Shown here: positions 42,657 through 50,303 of the stretch, piece by piece
Layout: each line of letters starts with the position of its first letter
How positions within the stretch are numbered: position 1 is the first letter of the stretch
Source of the DNA: an uncultured Eubacteriales bacterium
GTDB lineage: Bacteria; Bacillota; Clostridia; Christensenellales; Aristaeellaceae
Length of the DNA stretch: 64,000 nucleotides
Assembly (NCBI GenBank): GCA_900315585.1
Contig: OMZP01000001.1
Coordinates: forward strand, 51,772 to 115,771
Direction of reading: 5' to 3'
Made by a program: the position numbers and the translations under genes
Notes under the pieces: model-generated
What the model saw: the letters and a program-made list of their open reading frames with translations, nothing else
What the model was told of the DNA's origin: nothing
The model's database searches: none

Positions 42657-43412
42657 TCAACCCCTCTCCAGGGTCCGCGACAGCCATCGCAGTCCCAGCT
42701 TCAAAAGTTTCGCGCACCCGGCGCTGACCAGCACGATGGCCAGCGTCCAGGCGAACAGGTCCGGCGTGGCCAGGTAGACCTTGGCCTTGTACAGCTTCTC
42801 GCCCACGGAGCCGCCGGGGATGCCGATGACCTCCGCGGCCACGCCGCTCTTCCAGGCGAGCCCGATGGACACCGACAGCGCCGAGGCCACGCTGGGCAGC
42901 GCCGCGGGCAGGTCGACGGTGCGCAGGCGGTTCCACCGGCTCATGCGGAATACCCGCGCCATCTCCCTGAGCTTCGGGTCGATCTGCCGGATGCCGTCCA
43001 GGGTCCCGGCGTAGAGCACCGGCAGCACGATCACGAAGGCGATCAGCACGCTCAGCCGCTTCGAGGGGATCCAGATCAGCGCGGCGATCACGAAGCTGGC
43101 CACCGGCACCGAGCGCATGGCCGCCAGCAGGGGGGAGAGCAGCTCCGACACGACCGGGAACCGCCCCGCCAGCATCGCCAGCGCGATGCCCGACAGCGCG
43201 GCCAGGGCGAAGCCCGCCAGGATGTGGCCCAGCGTGAACAGCAGCGAGCGCCAGAAGTCCGCCGTGCCCAGCAGCGCCCACAGGCGCGCCAGGGTCTCCA
43301 CCGGGGAGGCCAGCAGGATCGGCTGGCCCACGGCCAGGCTGACGACCTGCCACACCGCCAGCCAGAACAGCGCCGCCAGGAATGGTCGGAGCTTGGGAGG
43401 AATGCTTTTCAT
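42657..43412 (-). CDS. ABC transporter permease (SsuC/TauC type)
   Basis: The 251-residue protein has six membrane segments and the EAA loop around LREMARVFRMSRWNRLRTVDLPAALPSV, which contacts the ATPase. ALSVSIGLAWKSGVAAEVIG is typical of sulfonate/nitrate/thiamine-precursor importers. ATG 43412 has AGGTGAT upstream. It is separated from the binding-protein gene by 324 nt of repeat sequence but transcribed in the same direction. Substrate unknown. Confidence 0.9.
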   Translation of the reverse strand: MKSIPPKLRPFLAALFWLAVWQVVSLAVGQPILLASPVETLARLWALLGTADFWRSLLFTLGHILAGFALAALSGIALAMLAGRFPVVSELLSPLLAAMRSVPVASFVIAALIWIPSKRLSVLIAFVIVLPVLYAGTLDGIRQIDPKLREMARVFRMSRWNRLRTVDLPAALPSVASALSVSIGLAWKSGVAAEVIGIPGGSVGEKLYKAKVYLATPDLFAWTLAIVLVSAGCAKLLKLGLRWLSRTLERG

Positions 43413-43429
43413 GGGGATCACCTGCCTGG

Positions 43430-43735
43430 GAATAGTCGTAGGGGCGGCGTTTCGCCGCCCGCCCCCCGGCAGGGCCGGGTTCCAATCGCTGCCGCGCGGA
43501 ATTCGCGGTTCGCTGTCAGGGAAAAGGCGGGCGGCGAAACGCCGCCCCTACACACGGGAGAGAGGGGCTGTCTCAAAATGCTGATGGTGGTTCAATTTCC
43601 ACCGTAGGGACGCCATTTATGGCGTCCGCGGGCGGAGGGTCCGCTCCCAGCGGAGGGTCCGCTCCCAGCGGCAAGAATGCCGCCCCTACGGGGATGATTG
43701 CAACGTCCGGATGTATTTTAAGATAGCCTCTACAA
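43430..43735. repeat. two intergenic repeat elements inside an ABC operon
   Basis: 43436-43560: TAGGGGCGGCGTTTCGCCGC ... GCGGCGAAACGCCGCCCCTA palindrome. 43563-43735: GGGGCTGTCTCAAAA ... TTTTAAGATAGCC termini around GTAGGGACGCCATTTATGGC and GGCAAGAATGCCGCCCCTAC, with a GCGGAGGGTCCGCTCCCA duplication. The second is the same family as 62775-62912. Confidence 0.85.
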
Positions 43736-43736
43736 A

Positions 43737-44687
43737 TCAATAGTAGAAATCCTCGCCCGGAACGGCGCCGCCCACGGAGGCGGGGTCCGCCTCGAAGAGC
43801 ACGTCCAGGTAGCCGCTGAGCTTGGTCTTCAGGTCCTCGCCGTCGATGAAGGTGATGTTGCAGTAGGGCAGGGCCTTCTCGGCGGGGCCGGCCTCGAAGA
43901 TGTCGAACTTGCCGATCAGCTGGGCGGCGTCCGCCACGTTCTGCTGCGCGAAGATCACGCTCTCGCGATAGTCGTCCATGAACTGCTTGACGGCCTCGGG
44001 GTGCTGCTCGATGAAGTCCGCGCGGGCAACGGCGATGCCGGTGATCAGCGTGGAGGGGTTCTCCTCATCCGCCTGCAGGGCGTCCCAGGCCTCGGTGAGG
44101 TCCAGCGCCGGGCGCAGGTCGTCCGCCTTGCCCATGGCCACGGTGGCGAAGGGCTGGGGCAGCATGGCCACCAGGGTCTCGTCCTGGAGCATGGCCGCCA
44201 GGCACTCCGCGTGCTCGGACTTGTACTCGATGGTCAGGTCCTTCTCCGGGTCGAGGCCGTTGCCCCGCAGGATGTAGTTCAGCGCGTATTCCGGCGTGGA
44301 GCCCTTGCCGGCGCTCACCAGCGTGCGGCCCTTCAGGTCGGCGACGGAGGAGATGCTCTCGCCGCGCTCGCAGATGTACAGCACGCCCAGGGTGTTGATG
44401 GCCAGGGCCTTCACCGCGCCCTTGGTGTTGTTGTAGAGCACCGAGCCCAGGTTGGCGGGCACGGCGGCGATGTCCAACTCGCCCTTCACCAGCAGCGGCA
44501 CGATCTCGTCCGGCGCGGCGGCGAGGGTGAAGTCATAGGTGTCCGCGTGGTCTTCCATCATCTCCACCATGCCCATGGCGGTGGGGCCCTTCAGCGCGCC
44601 CACGCGCACGGCGGCTTCCTCGGCGAAGGCCGCGGGCAGCAGCGCCAGAGCCAGGATGACGATCAGGGATGTGATTTTGCGAAACAT
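43737..44687 (-). CDS. ABC transporter substrate-binding protein (SsuA/NMT1-like)
   Basis: The 316-residue protein has a signal peptide (about 1-22, LALALLPAAFA|EE) without any Cys, so it is not a lipoprotein. The mature fold has VRVGALKGPTAMGMVEMM, DIAAVPANLGSVLYNNTKGAVKALA (ligand pocket) and GKGSTPEYALNYILRGNGLDPEKD, features of the family binding sulfonates, nitrate, taurine or thiamine precursors. It is the first gene of the importer operon with its own promoter. GAAGGTAACAAC precedes the ATG. Confidence 0.85.
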   Translation of the reverse strand: MFRKITSLIVILALALLPAAFAEEAAVRVGALKGPTAMGMVEMMEDHADTYDFTLAAAPDEIVPLLVKGELDIAAVPANLGSVLYNNTKGAVKALAINTLGVLYICERGESISSVADLKGRTLVSAGKGSTPEYALNYILRGNGLDPEKDLTIEYKSEHAECLAAMLQDETLVAMLPQPFATVAMGKADDLRPALDLTEAWDALQADEENPSTLITGIAVARADFIEQHPEAVKQFMDDYRESVIFAQQNVADAAQLIGKFDIFEAGPAEKALPYCNITFIDGEDLKTKLSGYLDVLFEADPASVGGAVPGEDFYY

Positions 44688-44723
44688 GTTGTTACCTTCT
44701 TTCATCGGTTGAAATCCATGCCC

Positions 44724-44752
44724 ATTATAGCACCCTAACCCGTCGAATGCAA
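44724..44752 (-). promoter_or_regulatory. sigma-A promoter of the SsuA-like importer operon
   Basis: Minus strand: TTGCAT, 17-nt spacer, TATAAT; about 37 nt before the ATG. Confidence 0.8.
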
Positions 44753-44867
44753 CGCATCCCGGGGCAGATGTCGTCGAAAAGCCGTGTTAAAATATGACAC
44801 AAATGAGGTGATGGTGGGGCAACATCCCTCGAAATGTAATTAAAATGAAACAAATGACGGGTATCCA

Positions 44868-44896
44868 TGGACATTGCTCCCGGGGTGTGGTATGAT
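44868..44896 (+). promoter_or_regulatory. sigma-A promoter of the CHAP-domain gene
   Basis: TGGACA (44868-44873), 17-nt spacer, TATGAT (44891-44896). Confidence 0.65.
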
Positions 44897-44974
44897 AGTC
44901 CAGTAATATTGGTAATTCTATGAGTATCTGTAATTCGCGCCCGCTTGCTCAGGCGGGGACGAGGAGGATTTTAA

Positions 44975-46801
44975 ATGACGCGCAATCGTTTTTTGGCGCT
45001 GCTGTGCGCGACGGCGCTGATGCTGATGAGCTTCGCGGGGCCGCTGACGGCCCTGGCGGAGGATGTGGGGGAGGCGCCGCCGGTGGTGGAGGAGCCTCAG
45101 CCGGCCCCGGAGCCCCAGCCCGTAGTGGTGGAGCAGCCGCAGCCGGAACCGCAGCCCCAGCCGGTGGAGCAGCCGCAGCCCGAACCGCAGCCCCAGCCGG
45201 TGGAGCAGCCGCAGCCCGAACCGCAGCCCCAGCCGGTGGAGCAGCCCGCGGAGGAAAAGCCCGCGGAGCAGCCCGCCGAGCAGCCTGCCGGGGAGACCCC
45301 AGCGGAGCAGCCCACGGAGCAGCCTGCCGGGGAGACCCCAGCGGAGCAGCCAACGGAGCAGCCTGCCGGGGAGACCCCAGCGGAGCAGCCCACGGAGCAG
45401 CCTGCCGGGGAAACCTCCACGGAGCAGCCCACAGAGCAGCCCGGGGAACCCACCCCGGCACCCTCCGCGGACCCGAACGCGGCGGCCACCGTGGACCCGA
45501 ACGCGGCGGCCACGCTGGAGCCCAGCCTGGAGCCGACGCTGGAGCCCAGCCTGGAGCCCACGCTGGAACCGACGTTGGAACCCACCCTGGAGCCCACGCT
45601 TGTCCCCGCCGTGACCCTGACGGGCCTGGCGGCGAGCCTGGCGGAGGCCAAGCCGGGCGATGTGGTGCACTTCAGCTATCAGACGGAGAACGCGGTGTTC
45701 GTGGAATGGAAGGCCGTGCGCAGCGACGGGCTGGACGGCGGCCATGGGGAAGCGGGCCCGGACGGCTTCGACTGGGTGCCGGGCATGTCCGGCGTCTTCA
45801 CCGTCACCGTCACCGCCATCGGCGGGGATATGAGCACCGCGGCCCAGGACATGACCTTCATCGTTCGCGCGGGCCAGCTGGTCGTCACCGCCAAGGCCCC
45901 CACCGGCTACGCCCGGATTGGCGAGCGGGATGTGGAATTTGAACTGAGCGTGTCCGGCGGCGTGGAGCCCTGGGACGTGACCATCACCGTGGACTACAAT
46001 GGCAAGACCGTGTTCATCACCAAGGAGCTGCTGCCCCAGGTCACCTTCGGCGCGGCGGGCTTCGGCGAGCACTGGCTGACCCTGAAGGTGGTGGACGCCA
46101 CCGGCGCGGTGGCCGAGGCCCAGTCCCTGGTGCAGGCCTCCGACACCGCCACGGACCCGGCTCCGGCGCTTCCGAAGCTGACCCGGGATATGAACTTCGC
46201 TGAGAAGCTGATCGCCGTGGCGAAGTCCCAGGTGGGCTACCGCGAGAGCGAGCACAACTTCGTCTTCCAGGACAAGGACCGGAAAAAGCTGCAGGGCTGG
46301 ACCGTCTACGGCGCGTGGGCCGGGATGCCCTTTGAGGAATGGTGCGCCATGTTCGTCAGCTGGAGCCTGAACGCCGCGGGCATTCCCGAGTGGGTGATGC
46401 CCCGCGCCTCCAACTGCCAGCGATGGAAGGAGCGCCTGGGCCACCGCTACATCGACGACGAGGACGAGTACACGCCCGAGGCCGGCGACATCATCTTCTT
46501 CCATCACGACCGGGTGAGCGATGACCCGAACTTCCCGAACCACGTGGGCATCGTGGTGGACTTCGACCCGGAGCACGAGCTGATCACCACCGTGGAGGGC
46601 AACGCTGGCGGCGGCGTGAACATCCGCTTCTACGGCCGCAGCGATTCCACCATCGTGGGCTACGCCAGCATGGGCTACTGCATGCGGCGCTGGGACAAGG
46701 TCTACAAGCAGCAGGTGCGCGAGCGCCTGGCCAACGGCCGCGCCGAGGCAAAGCTGGAGCCCGGGACCCACAAGCTGACGGCGCAGGACACGCTGTCGTA
46801 A
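44975..46801 (+). CDS. secreted CHAP-domain peptidoglycan hydrolase with three low-complexity repeat arrays
   Basis: The 608-residue protein has a signal peptide (about 1-28) and then a wall-spanning linker of three tandem arrays: PEPQPQPVEQPQ x3 (about 50-88), EQPTEQPAGETPA x3-4 (about 96-150) and DPNAAAT / LEPTLEPS units (about 163-208). Two immunoglobulin-like domains follow (about 210-395). The CHAP amidase/endopeptidase domain (about 405-570) has catalytic Cys in EEWCAMFVSWSLNAAG (about 456) and His in NHVGIVVDF (about 521). It should cleave stem peptides or cross-bridges. GAGGA lies before the ATG; a strong terminator follows. Confidence 0.9.
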   Translation: MTRNRFLALLCATALMLMSFAGPLTALAEDVGEAPPVVEEPQPAPEPQPVVVEQPQPEPQPQPVEQPQPEPQPQPVEQPQPEPQPQPVEQPAEEKPAEQPAEQPAGETPAEQPTEQPAGETPAEQPTEQPAGETPAEQPTEQPAGETSTEQPTEQPGEPTPAPSADPNAAATVDPNAAATLEPSLEPTLEPSLEPTLEPTLEPTLEPTLVPAVTLTGLAASLAEAKPGDVVHFSYQTENAVFVEWKAVRSDGLDGGHGEAGPDGFDWVPGMSGVFTVTVTAIGGDMSTAAQDMTFIVRAGQLVVTAKAPTGYARIGERDVEFELSVSGGVEPWDVTITVDYNGKTVFITKELLPQVTFGAAGFGEHWLTLKVVDATGAVAEAQSLVQASDTATDPAPALPKLTRDMNFAEKLIAVAKSQVGYRESEHNFVFQDKDRKKLQGWTVYGAWAGMPFEEWCAMFVSWSLNAAGIPEWVMPRASNCQRWKERLGHRYIDDEDEYTPEAGDIIFFHHDRVSDDPNFPNHVGIVVDFDPEHELITTVEGNAGGGVNIRFYGRSDSTIVGYASMGYCMRRWDKVYKQQVRERLANGRAEAKLEPGTHKLTAQDTLS

Positions 46802-46807
46802 ATCCCA

Positions 46808-46855
46808 TAAACGGGGCCGCCTCAAAGCATATGCGTTTTGAGGCGGCCCCGTTCG
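46808..46855 (+). terminator. intrinsic terminator of the CHAP-domain gene
   Basis: AACGGGGCCGCCTCAAA GCATATGCG TTTTGAGGCGGCCCCGTT, a 17-bp stem ending in GTTCG. Confidence 0.85.
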
Positions 46856-46876
46856 TGCGCCCTGCCAAACCGGCGC

Positions 46877-46905
46877 TTGCCTTTTGCGCGCCAAAGTACT
46901 ATAAT
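46877..46905 (+). promoter_or_regulatory. sigma-A promoter of the 79-residue protein gene
   Basis: TTGCCT (46877-46882), 17-nt spacer, TATAAT (46900-46905), 31 nt before the ATG. Confidence 0.8.
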
Positions 46906-46935
46906 AAAGAAAAGAAGCGCGAAAGGAGTTTTACC

Positions 46936-47175
46936 ATGGATATTCAGAAAATCATCGGCGACGTGGTCGCCAAGCTGACGAGCAACCCCGACCTGATCAA
47001 GAGCTTCCTGGCCAACCCCGTGGAGCTGCTGGAGAAGACCTTCGGCATCGACCTGCCGGACGAGCAGATCAACCAGGTCATCGAGGGCGTGAAGGGCAAG
47101 ATCGACCTGGGCAATATCGACATCGGCCAGGCCGCCGGCGTGCTGGGCAAGCTGAAGGGCCTGTTCGGGAAATAA
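46936..47175 (+). CDS. small helical protein, function unknown
   Basis: The 79-residue protein, MDIQKIIGDVVAKLTSNPDL..., is predicted all-helical with a conserved-looking middle FGIDLPDEQINQVIEGVKGKI and a Gly/Lys end, VLGKLKGLFGK. There is no signal or membrane segment. Similar short proteins with the GIDLPDEQ block occur in Clostridia without known function; there is no Gly-Gly leader processing site. GAAAGGAG precedes the ATG. Strong promoter and isolated position indicate a real, independently expressed gene; the longer open frame beginning upstream is rejected. Confidence 0.75.
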   Translation: MDIQKIIGDVVAKLTSNPDLIKSFLANPVELLEKTFGIDLPDEQINQVIEGVKGKIDLGNIDIGQAAGVLGKLKGLFGK

Positions 47176-47196
47176 CACCATTTGGCATAAGACAGG

Positions 47197-47277
47197 AAAA
47201 GGATCCTTCGCTGCGCACAGGATGACAGTCCACAAGGCGACATGTGTCATTCTGAGCGGCCGCGAAGAATCTTTTTT
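47197..47277. repeat. AGGATCCTTCGC palindromic repeat (degenerate copy)
   Basis: AAAAGGATCCTTCGCTGCGC ... GCCGCGAAGAATCTTTTTTA around TGTCATTCTGAGCG; an imperfect member of the family found at 8018, 19263, 22218 and 59258. It could terminate the upstream gene. Confidence 0.75.
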
Positions 47278-47306
47278 ATTTGATGAAAAAAAATAACACA
47301 ATGAGG

Positions 47307-47334
47307 TTGAAGGCGAAGGCCGGGGTGCTATAAT
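47307..47334 (+). promoter_or_regulatory. sigma-A promoter of the antiporter gene
   Basis: TTGAAG (47307-47312), 16-nt spacer, TATAAT (47329-47334); about 50 nt before the ATG. Confidence 0.75.
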
Positions 47335-47384
47335 AGCATTTGGCCCGCGGCGCGGGTCAATGTTATGGAAAGGTTCTGAAACGA

Positions 47385-48683
47385 ATGAATTCCCTGTTGT
47401 CCGTCGCCTTTGCCCTGTTCGCGGGATTGATCATGACCCGCGTGTTCAAAAAGCTGAACCTGAAATTCCCGGATGTGACGGCGTTCCTGATCGCCGGGGT
47501 GCTGGTGGGGCCCTACGTGCTGGGGTCGCTGAAGGTGCCCGGCCTGGGCTTCGCCTCGATGGAGGCGCTGAACGCCGTGGGTTCGTTATCCACGGTGGCC
47601 CTGGGCTTCATCGCCTTCGATATCGGCAATGAGTTCCGCCTGGGCCAGCTGAAGAAGACCGGCAAGACCGCCACGGTGGTCGGCATCGTGCAGGCGCTGA
47701 CGGCCACGCTGCTGGTGGACGCGGCGCTGATCGGCCTGCACTTCATCCTGGGCGCGGACGTGCTGCCCCTGCCGGTGGCCGTCACCCTGGGCGCCATCGC
47801 CGCGGCCACGGCCCCGGCCGCCACGCTGATGGTCGTGCGCCAGTACAAGGCCAAGGGCCCGCTGACGGACCTGCTGCTGCCCATTGTCGCGTTGGACGAC
47901 GCCGTGGGTCTGGTGGTGTTCGCGGTGAGCTTCGGCATCGCCCAGGCCATGGAGGGCGGCACGCTGAACGCGGTGTCGGTGATCGTGAACCCGATGATCG
48001 AGATCGTGGCCTCGCTGCTGCTGGGCGCGGCCATGGGCGGCGTGCTGACGCTGCTGGAGAAGCTGTTCTTCTCCAACAAGAACCGCCTGTCGCTGACCAT
48101 CGCCTTCGTGGTGATGACCATCGCCCTGTCCGGCATCGAGCTGGAGCTGGGCGGCGGCGTGAAGCTGGCGTTCTCGTCGCTGCTGGTGTGCATGATGCTG
48201 GGCACCATGTTCTGCAACCTCAGCGAGTATTCCGTGGACATCATGGCCCGCAGCGAGCAGTGGACGGCGCCGCTGTACGCGGTGTTCTTTGTGCTCTCCG
48301 GCGCGCAGCTGGATCTGACGGTGTTCCGGTATCCGTCGGTGCTGCTGATCGGCCTGGTGTACATACTGGTGCGCTGCGCGGGCAAGTATCTGGGCGCGCG
48401 GGTCAGCAGCACGGCCATGGGCTGCGACGACAAGGTGAAGAAGTATCTGGGCATCACGCTGTTCCCCCAGGCTGGTGTGGCCCTGGGCATGGTGGTGACC
48501 GCCCAGACCCTGGGCGCGGAGATGGGCGCCATGATCCGCAACATCATCCTGTTCAGCGTGCTGGTGTACGAGCTGATAGGCCCGCTGCTCACCAAGGAGG
48601 CGCTGATGGCGGCGGGCGAGGTGCAGGCCAAGCCCAGCGACCAGCAGCACCGCGCGCGCTTCCAGAGGAAGGCGGCGGCGTGA
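47385..48683 (+). CDS. cation:proton antiporter (CPA2, KefB/NhaP-like)
   Basis: The 432-residue protein has about 12 membrane segments. LKFPDVTAFLIAGVLVGPYVLG is the CPA2 N-terminal signature. AAATAPAATLMVVRQYKAKGPLT and LLPIVALDDAVGLVVFAVSFGIA (Asp-Asp about 170) hold the cation/proton site. There is no C-terminal TrkA-N regulatory domain, only a short basic tail. It exchanges Na+ or K+ for H+; which ion is not determinable. The start ATG is weakly supported (AAGG 11 nt upstream) but fits the membrane protein's beginning. Confidence 0.9.
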   Translation: MNSLLSVAFALFAGLIMTRVFKKLNLKFPDVTAFLIAGVLVGPYVLGSLKVPGLGFASMEALNAVGSLSTVALGFIAFDIGNEFRLGQLKKTGKTATVVGIVQALTATLLVDAALIGLHFILGADVLPLPVAVTLGAIAAATAPAATLMVVRQYKAKGPLTDLLLPIVALDDAVGLVVFAVSFGIAQAMEGGTLNAVSVIVNPMIEIVASLLLGAAMGGVLTLLEKLFFSNKNRLSLTIAFVVMTIALSGIELELGGGVKLAFSSLLVCMMLGTMFCNLSEYSVDIMARSEQWTAPLYAVFFVLSGAQLDLTVFRYPSVLLIGLVYILVRCAGKYLGARVSSTAMGCDDKVKKYLGITLFPQAGVALGMVVTAQTLGAEMGAMIRNIILFSVLVYELIGPLLTKEALMAAGEVQAKPSDQQHRARFQRKAAA

Positions 48684-48687
48684 GGAT

Positions 48688-48733
48688 TTTTGGGGCTGCT
48701 GCAAAACAACTTGTTTTGCAGCAGCCCCAATTA
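48688..48733 (+). terminator. intrinsic terminator of the antiporter gene
   Basis: TTGGGGCTGCTGCAAAACAA CTTG TTTTGCAGCAGCCCCAA, an 18-bp stem 5 nt after the stop. Confidence 0.88.
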
Positions 48734-48806
48734 TATACCCTTGCGCGGCGGAGCCGGTTATGCTATCATGGAGGCAGCCTTGAACAGCAAAAGGAGGGCG
48801 ATCCCC

Positions 48807-49940
48807 ATGGCCATTCAACCCATTCGCGTCGGCGTGGTCGGCTCCGGCATGATCAGCGGCATCTACCTGAAGAACATGATCCAGCGATTTGACATCCTGG
48901 AGGTGGCGGGGCTGTGCTCGGCCCACTATGATCGGGCCAGACGGCGGGCGGAGGAATTCGGCGTGAAGGCCTATGAATCCCTGGACGCGCTGCTGGCGGA
49001 CGGGAGCATCGACCTGGTGGTGAACCTGACCCCGGCCCCGGAGCACGAGGGCATCCTCCGGCGGGCGCTCATGGCGGGCAAGCACGTCTACACCGAGAAG
49101 ACCATGACCACCAGCCACGAAAGCGCCCAGGCGCTGCGGGCGCTGGCGGCGGAGAAGGGGCTGTGCCTGGGCTCCGCGCCGGACACCTTCCTGGGCGCGG
49201 CGCTGCAGACCGCCCGGCGGGCCATCGACGACGGCGTGATCGGGGAGGTGACCTCCTTCGCCTTCGCCGCCAACCGGGACAACAACTTCCTCACGCCCTT
49301 CTTCCGGTTTTTGAACCTGCCCTTCGGCGGCGTGGCCTACGACTACGCGCCCTACTACTTCACCGCCCTGTGCAGCCTGCTGGGGCCGGTGAGGAAGGTG
49401 GCGGCGTCGGTGCGCGCGCCCTATCCGAAGCACAGGGACATCAACCCCCAGTCCGCCACCTTCGGCCAGGACATGGACACCCCCAACGAGAGCGAGATCA
49501 GCGCCGTGCTGACCCTTGAAAGCGGCGTCTCCGGCACGGCCCACATCAACTGCGACAGCGTGATCGAGGATCAGCACTACTTCGCCATCTTCGGCACGAA
49601 GGGCATCCTGTACCTGCCCGACCCCAACGGCTTCGGCGGGGAGGTGCGCTTGCAGCCCAACTGGGCCCACGACAAAGACCCCGCCCCGGCCCGGGCGCTG
49701 GAGTGCCCCTTCGCCTTTGGCGAAAACAGCCGCGGCCTGGGACCGGCGGAGCTGGCCTGGTCTATCCGGGCGGGGCGCAAGCCCCGCGCCGACGCCGCCA
49801 TGGCCGCCCACGTGCTGGAGGTGATCGACGGGATCATCGCGAGCGGGGAGACGGAGCAGTTCGTGGAGATCCGCTCCGCCTTCAATCGTCCCGCGCCGCT
49901 GAACCTGCCCGCGGACGGGGAGGAGAGCAGCCTGAGATAA
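48807..49940 (+). CDS. Gfo/Idh/MocA-family oxidoreductase
   Basis: The 377-residue NAD(P)-dependent sugar dehydrogenase has an N-terminal Rossmann motif IRVGVVGSGMISGIYLKN (about 6-23), VNLTPAPEHEGILRRALMAGKHVYTEKTM with the EKP-like TEK (about 95), and a C-terminal alpha/beta domain of the Gfo/Idh type (VAYDYAPYYFTALCSLLGPVRKV). It oxidises or reduces a cyclic sugar or inositol derivative. AAGGAGGGCG precedes the ATG; the longer open frame runs through the upstream terminator. The sugar importer downstream is on the other strand. Confidence 0.92.
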   Translation: MAIQPIRVGVVGSGMISGIYLKNMIQRFDILEVAGLCSAHYDRARRRAEEFGVKAYESLDALLADGSIDLVVNLTPAPEHEGILRRALMAGKHVYTEKTMTTSHESAQALRALAAEKGLCLGSAPDTFLGAALQTARRAIDDGVIGEVTSFAFAANRDNNFLTPFFRFLNLPFGGVAYDYAPYYFTALCSLLGPVRKVAASVRAPYPKHRDINPQSATFGQDMDTPNESEISAVLTLESGVSGTAHINCDSVIEDQHYFAIFGTKGILYLPDPNGFGGEVRLQPNWAHDKDPAPARALECPFAFGENSRGLGPAELAWSIRAGRKPRADAAMAAHVLEVIDGIIASGETEQFVEIRSAFNRPAPLNLPADGEESSLR

Positions 49941-49949
49941 ATGGTCCCC

Positions 49950-50285
49950 CAAAAGCCTTCCCCTATGGGGAAGGTGCCGAGCAGGTGCCTTGGCACCGTC
50001 AGCGAGGCGGATGAGGTCCTGGCCGATTCGATTCGCACCTTGATTGTGACAGAGGCGCGGGTTGTAATGTAAGGGGACCTCATCCGTCTTTCGGCAGAAT
50101 TGCAAGCAATTCCACCGAAATCCACCTTCCCCAAAGGGGAAGGCTTGATGGCGGCGATGCCGCATGAAAAAGGAAACCGGATTGCCACGGCCTTCAGCCT
50201 CGCAATGACGTGATTCGATGGGATTTGGGTACGTCATTGCGAGGAGGTCCCGAAGGGACCGACGTGGCAATCCGGTTTCTTTTGC
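49950..50285. repeat. two palindromic repeats (GCCTTCCCC family, then GGATTGCCACGTC family)
   Basis: 49951-50146: AAAAGCCTTCCCCTATGGGG ... TTCCCCAAAGGGGAAGGC with GAGGCGGATGAGGTCC/GGGGACCTCATCCG arms. 50166-50283: AAACCGGATTGCCACGGCC ... GACGTGGCAATCCGGTTTC around CAATGACGTGATT. Together they fill the 360-nt gap between convergent genes. Confidence 0.85.
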
Positions 50286-50303
50286 ACTTAATTGTGGGTC
50301 AGT

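Noticed and set aside
47586..50270. An 894-codon minus-strand frame opposite the antiporter and Gfo/Idh genes
   Set aside because: Same low-complexity antisense composition; it runs through repeats and two real genes.
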